64,000 nt of DNA. Origin: Emticicia oligotrophica DSM 17448. Its GTDB lineage: Bacteria > Bacteroidota > Bacteroidia > Cytophagales > Spirosomataceae. Made by a program: the position numbers and the translations under genes. This document shows positions 55,786 through 64,000 of the stretch, one piece after another. Positions within the stretch are counted from its first letter, which is position 1, and every line of letters starts with the position of its first letter. The notes under the pieces are model-generated. The model was given only the letters and a program-made list of their open reading frames with translations, was not told where the DNA came from and did not search any database. Location: the NCBI RefSeq assembly GCF_000263195.1, contig NC_018748.1, positions 3,162,001 to 3,226,000 on the forward strand. Direction: 5' to 3'.

Positions 55786-56581
55786 AGCATAGGTGTCCAT
55801 TTAGTAATTATGGCTTCAAAATGGCACTAATAATTGAATAAACTAGAATTATTATAAAACGTTAAATTTTAAGGATTGTACAATATAAACATTTAGAAAA
55901 TAGAATTTTATTAATTCTTATAATCCAATCTGATTGATACCATTTTTAATGTCTATGATTGAGTTATTAAGTAAAATAAGATTGAACAAAATATACCAAA
56001 AGTAAAAAATAAACCTTAAAGTAAAATGAAAAATTTATTCGCTAAGACCACTCTCTATAGCTTTTCTTTGCTATCGGATTGGAGGAAGAATGACAGGAAA
56101 TTAACACAATTCATTGATTCAAAATACAGAATCATTCCACCCAAAAATCTTCTTCAAAAACTATGTTTAGGTTGATACGTTAATCCTATCATACCTGTTT
56201 TGGAGTAGTCCTCCAATTTTAATCCTATATACAAATTAAACCGTATTGAAAATACGGTGCTGAAATGTCTTTGCCTTATGGGTAATCAAATATTGGTTTT
56301 AGACATTTATACAAACATAAAAAAATGAAACATTATTTATTGACGATGATATTTTTCCTCGCAGAGAAATTTGGTTTAAATGTAAAATTATTTCTTTCAG
56401 AAGACCGAGTAATAATGAATCAGGCTATGGTTCTAATTCCAAGGAAGATAATTTATACACTGAAAATTAAATTATTAAATGTGATTGAATGGGATTCGGG
56501 CTAATTAGCAAATAAATATCACGGTAGTTCCTCAATTATTGAAGGGGCATTTTTTATTTCTTTATTTAATAATTAACATTT

Positions 56582-59500
56582 ATGTATAACAAAGATACAT
56601 TTTTAAAGCTTATACGAAAAAAGTTGCTTTTAACATTGGCTGTTTTTTTGGTATTTGTACTAAATGGCTGGGCACAAGGTGGCCCAGCTGGCGTAAGCTC
56701 AACTAATTTGGCATTTTGGTCAAAAGTAGATGACGGTACTGCCTTATCAGGTACTGTAACTCAATGGAAGGATAATTCCCCAAAACCTAACCCAATTGAA
56801 GTAGGAGGCACAGCAGGCACTGTAACTAAATTTGCCCCAAATGCAGCTCATAATTTTCAGCCATATTTTTCTAATTTTAGTGATATTAGTTACTTCTATG
56901 ATGTAGCCTCATCAATAAATCCAAATACAAATACTGGAACCAGAGATGGATTAAATACATCCTATACTACATTTGCTGCTGTCACTCCATTTGTAAGTGC
57001 AACAAATGGGGGGCTTTTTGGTTTAGATGATGAAACTACACTTGGGGCTGAGCCTGGTTTTTTTCTTGGGGGCTCTGTTAGTGAATTTGGTGGAAATTAT
57101 AATGTGCGTTTTTTTTGTTTTTCATGTGGTGCAACAAATAGAGGTACTTCGGCAAAAATTAAGAAAGAAGGAACCGTGCTTTCTTGGACATTGGATCATA
57201 CTTTAAATGATTTGAAAATAGGACTCAATGGTTTAAGCCAACAATTTACCGTTCCTGATATTGGATTAGTTGGAAATAAATTTGTAATCGGGAGAAATAG
57301 TTATGGAGCTTGGAGTGGAGCAGCAAAAGCTGATATCCAAGAAATTATTTGGTTTAACAGAACCTTAAGTACAACCGAGGTACAAAGAGTTGAATCATAT
57401 TTAGCAACAAAATATGGAGCAACACTTACAGCACATAATTATATAAACTCTGCTGGTCAAAGCTATTGGACTTTAGGAGGAGATTATGATAATGCCATAT
57501 TTGGTATTACACGAGATTCTGAGGCAGGGTTAAACGTAAAACAGTCAACCAGTACAGCTGTTACTGGTGCCAACTTACTGACGGTTGGAATTGATAATAC
57601 AATAAGCACGAGTAACGCGGCACATACTGGGTTAATAGATGCTGACAAAGGTGCTTTAATGTTTGGCTGGAATGCCCAAACTGGTTTATCTCCTTTGCCA
57701 GCAACTGGCTCTGGTTGTACACTTTCTGATCCTAATTTGGCAATTACCAATGCTATTTGGAAGGTAGTAGAGACTGGTACAGTTGAATCAACCAAATTAA
57801 TGGCCGATATTGGTACAATTACTGGTGCATTTTTTAACCCTACCAAAGCGGTTTATATGCAAATTTGTGCTGATTCAACCTTTGATAATGCTGCAGATCC
57901 TACAACTAATCCTGTAATTAAAATTTTAATGGTGAAAGACCCTGTTACAGGAAAATACGTTACAAATTATAATTTTAATGGTACAGTCTATATTCGCTTT
58001 TTGGTAAGCACTGCTCCTTTGGGTACAGTGTGTACAGGAGATAAAAACTATTTATGGTATAATCAAGGTTGGAACACGAATGGAACAAGAACAAGAACTT
58101 CTACTATTGGTGATCAACAATTTGCCATTACAGTAACAGATCCAGGTAGTGTACTCTATTCACACTCTCCGGATGCTTTAAATTTTGGATATAATGGATT
58201 AGGAAAACATTTGTATTTAGAAAGAAATAATGAAGGTGCAAGTGTGGTAACTACCAATATTTTAATGCAAAAACCAGGTACAACTACGAGTTTACCGGCG
58301 AATGGAGCAACTTTTACCATTTATGATATAGACGAATGGTATGGGAGTGATGTGGTAAAAGTATATGGTAGCTTTAGTGGTACACCTGTTACACCAAAGA
58401 TTGCCACCAATAATCCTACGGCTTTAAGTGTTTCAGGTAATACAATTACTGGTTTGAGATGGGTTGATGTTAGTTTGCAAAGTGCTGCATACATAACTTT
58501 TGACCAGCCAATTGATAGAATTTGGATTGAGTGGACTAAGACAAAAAGTGGTTATCAAGACATTCGTATTTCGGACTTTAAGATCAAATGTCAGGAACCA
58601 ATCCCTCCTGTAGTTCATCCTGATAATGTTTATGTTTCAAAAGCAGTAGATGTAGATACATCAGAAGTAGATGCTCCTTTCAAATATACATTTAGAATTC
58701 AGAATGATAATTGTACAGCACAAACCATTAGTTTTTCTGATGTGCTTCCTCAAACAGCGGGCACGGTTTCATGGGTTGATGGCTCACTTTCAATGGTAGG
58801 CGTTACAGGAAGTAGTAATGCTTACGGTAATACATCAACTTTGTCATTTTCTACGTTGAATGTCCCTGTAGGTGTTTCTTACATTTATGCTAGTGCCAAG
58901 GGAACATCTCCTGGTAAAATAAATAATCAGGCGAGTTTTACCGTCACAACTGCAGGTAGTTTAGGAGGAACATACCAATCTTCTAATGCTTCGGCTTCGG
59001 GTGATACGACAGATGCTCCTACACAAACTTGGATTGTTAAGACCAAAGTAGATGCCAAGCTTACAGTGAAAAAGACCGTGGATATTTGGGATTTAGCACA
59101 AACTGGACCATCAGGATCTCCTGTAATGACGATTGATAGTACCCAACAAAATAAGAAAATTAGATATGAATATACTATAACTAACCCTAATACGGTAGCT
59201 ATCTTAACTGATTTTACGGATAATCTTCCTACAACATCAGCAGGTAAGGCAACTTTTGTGGCTAGTTCAGTAAATAATCCATCTGGTACAGCCAATGCTT
59301 ATGGGGGTACTACATCTTTACGTATTACGAATTTGAACATTCCTGCTTCAGGAACTGTAATTTTCAGAGCAGATGTAAATGTAGGAACCATTGCAGTTGG
59401 GGATACCGTAAAAAATATTGCACACGTACAAGTACAACCAAGCAATAGCTCATATTTAGCTTTAGATTACCCATCAAATGCTACAACAGCAAATCCGGGT

Positions 59501-62500
59501 GGGGTGCCTGTAAATACAAAAATTATTTTATGTACCCCAGTAGCTGCACCAACATTAGCTTCTACAAGTAGAAAAAATGTCTGTCCTGCACAAACAGTTG
59601 ACTTAACAGCAGCACCTGCAATTGTATCAAGTACTTGTCCATCAGGATATACTTTAGAGTGGCATAGTGGTTCACCTGCTACACCAAGCAACCTCGTGAC
59701 AGCAACAGCAGTTCCAGCGGGTACTTATTATGCGTTTTGTAAAGCAAGTGCCCAAACGTGTTATAGTTCGCCTTCTGCACCATTTATTGTGACAATAGAT
59801 CCGCTGCCAGCAGGTCCAACAGCATCAATTACCGGTACAAAGGGAACATCAGGTGCACCATTGTGTGCAGGAGATTCGACTTCTTTATCAGCCACCTGTG
59901 CTTCTGGTCAAACACTCGCTTGGAAAAATGGTTCGCTTACAATTGGCTCAACTAATCCAATTTATGTAAAACCTAACGTTACGACTACATATACAGCAAC
60001 ATGTACAAATATTACAACGGGTTGTGTATCAGATACTGCGACAGCGGCATCAAAAATAAAAGTATTTGTAAATCTTGTGTCTGGTGCACCAGGTGCAGTA
60101 ACAAACTCTACTAATGGAGCTACAATTTGTGCGGGCACGTCTGTTACACTTAATGCATCATGTACTAATTCTGGCGAGGTTCCAGCATGGTTTAATAAAG
60201 AAACAAATGCCTTAATTGTAACAGGTAATGGTGCAACTGTAAAACCAACAGTAACGACAACCTATACTGCAAAATGTTTCAATTCTGCAACGGGTTGTTA
60301 TACCCCGACGACTTCAAGCGTTGATCAAACAGTTACAGTTTATCCAGTAGTTTCAGCTCCAACTGGAACCACAAGTTCAGTAAGTGGTACTACTGTTTGT
60401 GATGGGACGGTTGTCTCGCTAACAGCTTCTTGTGCAAATGGAAGTAATGTTGTATGGTACAATAGTAGTTCGGTACAAGTTGGAACGGGCTCTCCTTTAA
60501 ATGTGACTGCGAGTAATTCAAGTAGTGTTACAGCGGTAAATACATATACAGCAACTTGTAAGAGTATTACAACAGGTCTTTGTGAGTCAAGCTTAGCTTC
60601 GGCTGGAACAACTTCTTTCAATGTTTATCCTAACATTGCTCCTGCAAGTAATGTCTCAACAACATCAGGCAATACGACCATTTGTTCAGGGACAGCAATT
60701 AATTTACAAGCAATTTGTTCTTCAGGTACAACAGTTGCTTGGTTTAATAAGAATAATGGTGCATTAATTACTACTGGCAGCCCACTACAGGTAATCCCTA
60801 TGGAAACAACTACCTATACAGCAAGATGTCAGAGTACTTCAAATAGTTGTTACAGTTCAGCTCCAACAAGTTCAGATGTTACGATAACCGTTGTTAGCCA
60901 ACCAAGTTCTCCAACGGGTGTATCTTCTTCTGGAGGGACAACAATTTGTCCAGGGGCAACTACAACAATCGCTGCTAATTGTGCATCAGGTACGGCAGTA
61001 AGTTGGTATATCAACAATGCTTTTGCAATAAGTGGCTCTCCAATATTAGTTCAACCTACAACAACAACAACATATGAAGCACGTTGTAAAAGTTCAACAG
61101 GCACATGTGAAAGTGTTTCAATAGTTAACTCAAATACAACAATCTCAATCATTGTTTCAGGACCACCTGAACCAGGTTTGGGGAATGTAACAGCCACAGC
61201 CACAACAATTTGTATGAATGGAAGTTCAACTATTAACGCAACTTGTCCAAGTGGTTATACTGTAAATTTGTATAAAGACAATGTATTTACAGGGATAAGC
61301 TCAACAACCAATATCTTATCACAATTAGTTTCACCAACTAGTACATCAGTTTACCAAGCAACTTGTGTTGCCCCAGTATCAGCGGGTGGTTGTCAGAGTG
61401 CACTTAGTACTGCTTCTTCGGTTACTGTTACAGTTCAAAACTGTGTAATAAATGGTAATTTTAATCCAACGAACTCAACACCTGGAGGCTCATCAACATC
61501 AGGTAATGCTTCAACGGAGATTACGCCAACAGGTGGTATAGGACCATATTCATACAGTAATGGAACAAATGATCCACAATGTATAGCACCAAATGGAGCT
61601 TTACCATTACCGGCAAGTAGTAACCTTGTTGTTCAAAGTAATGGAGCGTACTCATTCACAGCACCAACCACACCAGGAACATACTATTACTGTATAAAGG
61701 TTTGTGATTCATCGACACCAACTCCTGTTTGTAAGGTTGCGGTTTATACAACCACTGTTATAGCAACTAATGGTCTTTTGAATATGAAAGTATTCTTACA
61801 AGGTCCATTGTCAGGAACAAACATGACAACTATTTTAAGCACACCAAAACCACAACAACCTGGGGTTCCAATTCTTCTTCCAACAAGTGATCCTTATGGA
61901 AAAGGTGCAATTGCAACGAACACTACCTCAGTAACTGATTGGGTGTTAGTAGAATTGAGAAATGGAACAAATGGTTCTAATATAGTTGAGAGTGTTGCGG
62001 CTTTATTATCAAGTGATGGCACTATACGAAACCCAGATGGTACAACACCATTGAAGTTTTCCACAACATCAGGTAATTATTATGTTGCCGTACGTCACCG
62101 TAATCACTTGGGTGTTATGACTCAAAGTCCAGTAGCTTTAAGTTCAACAGCTCAAAGTATTGATTTTACATCTCCAAGCACGCTTGTATATACCCCAAGT
62201 GGTTCAAACCCACGAAAACAAATGCCTTCTGGAGTAATGGCCATGTGGGCGGGTAATGCAACAGGTATTTATAGTACAAACCCTGATAAAGTATCCTATA
62301 CAGGTTTAGGATCGGATTTGTCGGCATTGAAAACTGAAATTGGTTCAGATTTATCTAAAATCGTTGATGGATATCTGAAAGGTGATTTGAACCTAGATGG
62401 AAAAGTTAATTATACAAGTTTGGGTACTGATTTATCACTACTAAAAAGTGTATTAAATGGTGTGCCAGGAAATACTTTGGGCTTAGCATATATTTTATCC

Positions 62501-62512
62501 CAAGTTTTTTAG
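56582..62512 (+). CDS. Giant secreted repeat protein with DUF11-like and Ig-like repeats
   Basis: 1976 aa. Signal peptide (LLLTLAVFLVFVLNGWAQ), N-terminal concanavalin-like and DUF8202-like regions as in the previous protein (FWSKVDDGTALSG, IFGITRDSEAGLNVKQS), two DUF11-type repeats (about 680-970; DVDTSEVDAPFKYTF, KKIRYEYTITNP), about seven Cys-containing Ig-like repeats (ICPGATTTIAANC, VSWYINN) to about 1620, then the C-terminal block from residue 1735 shared with the 1849-aa protein and the dockerin-like KGDLNLDGKVNYTS. Likely a surface adhesin under the same control. Confidence 0.88.
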   Translation: MYNKDTFLKLIRKKLLLTLAVFLVFVLNGWAQGGPAGVSSTNLAFWSKVDDGTALSGTVTQWKDNSPKPNPIEVGGTAGTVTKFAPNAAHNFQPYFSNFSDISYFYDVASSINPNTNTGTRDGLNTSYTTFAAVTPFVSATNGGLFGLDDETTLGAEPGFFLGGSVSEFGGNYNVRFFCFSCGATNRGTSAKIKKEGTVLSWTLDHTLNDLKIGLNGLSQQFTVPDIGLVGNKFVIGRNSYGAWSGAAKADIQEIIWFNRTLSTTEVQRVESYLATKYGATLTAHNYINSAGQSYWTLGGDYDNAIFGITRDSEAGLNVKQSTSTAVTGANLLTVGIDNTISTSNAAHTGLIDADKGALMFGWNAQTGLSPLPATGSGCTLSDPNLAITNAIWKVVETGTVESTKLMADIGTITGAFFNPTKAVYMQICADSTFDNAADPTTNPVIKILMVKDPVTGKYVTNYNFNGTVYIRFLVSTAPLGTVCTGDKNYLWYNQGWNTNGTRTRTSTIGDQQFAITVTDPGSVLYSHSPDALNFGYNGLGKHLYLERNNEGASVVTTNILMQKPGTTTSLPANGATFTIYDIDEWYGSDVVKVYGSFSGTPVTPKIATNNPTALSVSGNTITGLRWVDVSLQSAAYITFDQPIDRIWIEWTKTKSGYQDIRISDFKIKCQEPIPPVVHPDNVYVSKAVDVDTSEVDAPFKYTFRIQNDNCTAQTISFSDVLPQTAGTVSWVDGSLSMVGVTGSSNAYGNTSTLSFSTLNVPVGVSYIYASAKGTSPGKINNQASFTVTTAGSLGGTYQSSNASASGDTTDAPTQTWIVKTKVDAKLTVKKTVDIWDLAQTGPSGSPVMTIDSTQQNKKIRYEYTITNPNTVAILTDFTDNLPTTSAGKATFVASSVNNPSGTANAYGGTTSLRITNLNIPASGTVIFRADVNVGTIAVGDTVKNIAHVQVQPSNSSYLALDYPSNATTANPGGVPVNTKIILCTPVAAPTLASTSRKNVCPAQTVDLTAAPAIVSSTCPSGYTLEWHSGSPATPSNLVTATAVPAGTYYAFCKASAQTCYSSPSAPFIVTIDPLPAGPTASITGTKGTSGAPLCAGDSTSLSATCASGQTLAWKNGSLTIGSTNPIYVKPNVTTTYTATCTNITTGCVSDTATAASKIKVFVNLVSGAPGAVTNSTNGATICAGTSVTLNASCTNSGEVPAWFNKETNALIVTGNGATVKPTVTTTYTAKCFNSATGCYTPTTSSVDQTVTVYPVVSAPTGTTSSVSGTTVCDGTVVSLTASCANGSNVVWYNSSSVQVGTGSPLNVTASNSSSVTAVNTYTATCKSITTGLCESSLASAGTTSFNVYPNIAPASNVSTTSGNTTICSGTAINLQAICSSGTTVAWFNKNNGALITTGSPLQVIPMETTTYTARCQSTSNSCYSSAPTSSDVTITVVSQPSSPTGVSSSGGTTICPGATTTIAANCASGTAVSWYINNAFAISGSPILVQPTTTTTYEARCKSSTGTCESVSIVNSNTTISIIVSGPPEPGLGNVTATATTICMNGSSTINATCPSGYTVNLYKDNVFTGISSTTNILSQLVSPTSTSVYQATCVAPVSAGGCQSALSTASSVTVTVQNCVINGNFNPTNSTPGGSSTSGNASTEITPTGGIGPYSYSNGTNDPQCIAPNGALPLPASSNLVVQSNGAYSFTAPTTPGTYYYCIKVCDSSTPTPVCKVAVYTTTVIATNGLLNMKVFLQGPLSGTNMTTILSTPKPQQPGVPILLPTSDPYGKGAIATNTTSVTDWVLVELRNGTNGSNIVESVAALLSSDGTIRNPDGTTPLKFSTTSGNYYVAVRHRNHLGVMTQSPVALSSTAQSIDFTSPSTLVYTPSGSNPRKQMPSGVMAMWAGNATGIYSTNPDKVSYTGLGSDLSALKTEIGSDLSKIVDGYLKGDLNLDGKVNYTSLGTDLSLLKSVLNGVPGNTLGLAYILSQVF

Positions 62513-62525
62513 ATGAGTAATTTAT

Positions 62526-62560
62526 TAGAGCATACCCAATAAAAGTATGCTCTAATTTAA
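62526..62560 (+). terminator. Intrinsic terminator after the 1976-aa gene
   Basis: TAGAGCATAC (62526-62535) pairs with GTATGCTCTA (62545-62554), followed by a short T-containing run. The next gene starts about 50 bp later, so termination may be partial. Confidence 0.7.
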
Positions 62561-62607
62561 TTCTATACTGGTTTTAAGTCTAAAACATTTATTTAAACAA
62601 AATAACA

Positions 62608-63870
62608 ATGAAATCAATCAATTTTACATTGAAAGAAGTAATGTTATTTCTATTATTTATAGGAATAACAGTAATTGCTAAAGCACAATCAACTGTAGTG
62701 GCTGGAACTATGTCGGTAAAATATTCGGTTACTGATTTAAAGTATCATGTATATTTTACACCAACATCCAGTGGTTCAGGGTCAATCGGAAATGGCTCCT
62801 CAATCAGTATTACAGCACCAGCTGGCAATACATTAACTTTTACCAATTTCACTTCTGTAACGAGTAATTGGGTTCAAGGTGGTATTAATAAAGTAGGTGG
62901 TGGTACACCAGGAACAGGTTCTTCAAGTCTTAGCTATTGGAATTTTTATACTAATACTGATTATGGCGTTAATTTTGTAGCAGGTACTCCAGTAGAGTTA
63001 TTTAATTTTAGCTCAGCTGGTTCATGTAATGGAAGTTCTCTCAATATAAACACCTCTACAGATACTCAAATTGAATCGGCACAGTATGGCAGTGTGATTT
63101 TAGACCTTTCTGGTTCTGTAAATCAAGCAGGTGACTTAACCCTTACAAATGTTGATAGTCCGAATAGTGCTTTTTGCGTTCCTCCAAGTCCTTCGATGTC
63201 TTGTACGACAAATACATTAAGTCCAAATGTCTTCACTTTAGGTACGCCAAGTACGTCAACTTACACTATTGCTTTAAGTAATATTACTCCAGGAGTATAT
63301 CGTTTTGCTCAAACTTCAGCAGGTAATTTTACTACCGTACCTGAATTATATAACATTACTTTAGTAGCTAATCAAACAAGTGTTCAAATTCCAATTAAAT
63401 ATGATGGAGGTGGGGCAGTTGGTTCTCAAAACCTAACATTGATAATGATTGACCCTAATGTAAATGAAACAACAGCTTCTTGTACTCAAACCGCAACTAT
63501 CAATGCTGCGGCGGTAGTTTCAGTTTCAAATCCAACTATTCCTAAAACAGTTAGTACAAATAGTGGTCAACAAACAGGAACGGCATCAACAGAAATGAAT
63601 CCTTCAGGAGCAACTTCTTATATCTATAGTATAATTGCTTGTTCACCGACTCCAGCAGGCACAACTGCTTTGCCAGCAAGTAGTAATCTAATAATGACAA
63701 ATCCAAATAATGGAGTGTATTCATATACAACTCCTACAACTGCAGGAACCTATTCTTATTGTATTAAAGTATGTGATGCTAATAATTCAAATAATTGTGC
63801 TACTACTACTTATACGCTCAATGTATCTGCAGTATGTAATGCAGGAAGTGTTGCTCCATCGGTTCGTTAA
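62608..63870 (+). CDS. Shorter secreted mosaic paralogue of the giant proteins
   Basis: 420 aa. Signal peptide (VMLFLLFIGITVIAKAQS), an N-terminal domain unlike the two large proteins, one module of the 1849-aa type (NITLVANQTSVQIPIKYDG) and one of the 1976-aa type (ALPASSNLIMTN, TAGTYSYCIKVCD). It stops at CNAGSVAPSVR, without the MKVFLQG block or dockerin-like end, so it may be truncated or be a short natural variant. Window sequence after it (63871-64000) shows nothing I can call. Confidence 0.75.
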   Translation: MKSINFTLKEVMLFLLFIGITVIAKAQSTVVAGTMSVKYSVTDLKYHVYFTPTSSGSGSIGNGSSISITAPAGNTLTFTNFTSVTSNWVQGGINKVGGGTPGTGSSSLSYWNFYTNTDYGVNFVAGTPVELFNFSSAGSCNGSSLNINTSTDTQIESAQYGSVILDLSGSVNQAGDLTLTNVDSPNSAFCVPPSPSMSCTTNTLSPNVFTLGTPSTSTYTIALSNITPGVYRFAQTSAGNFTTVPELYNITLVANQTSVQIPIKYDGGGAVGSQNLTLIMIDPNVNETTASCTQTATINAAAVVSVSNPTIPKTVSTNSGQQTGTASTEMNPSGATSYIYSIIACSPTPAGTTALPASSNLIMTNPNNGVYSYTTPTTAGTYSYCIKVCDANNSNNCATTTYTLNVSAVCNAGSVAPSVR

Positions 63871-64000
63871 TGAATTGATTATCATGCAAAATGATTTTGG
63901 AAAATGAAATCATCGGCAAATATGATTTGGTAGAACAATTCATAATATATTGATTATTAGTTCATTAAATTTTTATTATGGAAAGAATATGAATACTTTG

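Noticed and set aside
56026-56504. Two tiny frames (49 and 59 codons) before the 1976-aa gene
   Set aside because: The second starts like a signal peptide (MKHYLLTMIFFLA) but has no recognisable continuation; probably leader sequence or decayed remnants.
1-64000. CRISPR arrays, rRNA genes, riboswitches and complete insertion sequences
   Set aside because: No repeat-spacer pattern, rRNA stretch, recognisable riboswitch core or transposase was seen on reading both strands.

Overview
Taxonomy and overall character. The window is AT-rich DNA from a Bacteroidota bacterium, most likely order Cytophagales (Spirosomaceae-like; inferred). The signs are the fused lpxC/fabZ gene, a Bacteroidota-type tRNA promoter (TTG-19 bp-TAnnTTTG), LytTR regulators next to histidine kinases, very large repeat-rich secreted proteins with dockerin-like C-termini, and an integrated element carrying Bacteroidota-specific families (DUF3871, BT4734-like/DUF3987, DUF3127).

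Region 1 (1-13829), chromosomal core: a truncated methyltransferase and a type III polyketide synthase, menC, lpxK, a secreted caspase-like protease with Tudor-like C-terminal domains, a lipoprotein di-haem peroxidase, queG, a methyltransferase, and a minus-strand operon HD hydrolase-lpxD-lpxC/fabZ-lpxA-ABC ATPase (lipid A synthesis).

Region 2 (13830-41285), integrated island: it begins in an intact tRNA(CAT) gene and ends in a perfect 52-bp copy of that gene's 3' part, beside a tyrosine recombinase, a HTH/excisionase-like gene and a DUF3987 replication-type protein. I see no relaxase or conjugation genes. The cargo includes a paralogous pair of unknown proteins, a Xre regulator, three minus-strand genes with enzyme-like signatures (Cys-His-Asp transglutaminase-like, ADP-ribosyltransferase-like, GIY-YIG-like) and a 15-kb DNA-phosphorothioation-type defence locus. 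The defence locus is two convergent operons. The plus-strand operon holds DUF4007/SspB-like, large ATPase/SspC-like, DndC/SspD-like, unknown 545 aa, AAA ATPase and PIN-like genes. The minus-strand operon holds cysteine desulfurase, PLD-DEAD helicase, 72 aa, SMC/DndD-like ATPase and Dnd-associated-like genes. No SspE (DUF262) or DndE was seen, so the locus appears to couple an SspABCD-like modification module to one or two less familiar effector modules.

Region 3 (41286-64000), chromosomal again: two histidine kinases, a LytTR response regulator, a protein made of two LytTR domains, a stand-alone LytTR protein, then two giant secreted proteins (1849 and 1976 aa) and a shorter mosaic paralogue. 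The long intergenic stretches around them carry repeated 9-mers of the form TTTRTMACC in pairs exactly 20 bp apart, the layout expected for LytTR-type operators. Three of these pairs precede, at similar spacing, a short segment made of hairpin, conserved linker (AGTAAT...ACA), then hairpin and T-run. I read these as a previously undescribed family of small RNAs or leaders controlled together with the adhesins by the neighbouring LytTR proteins (inference).
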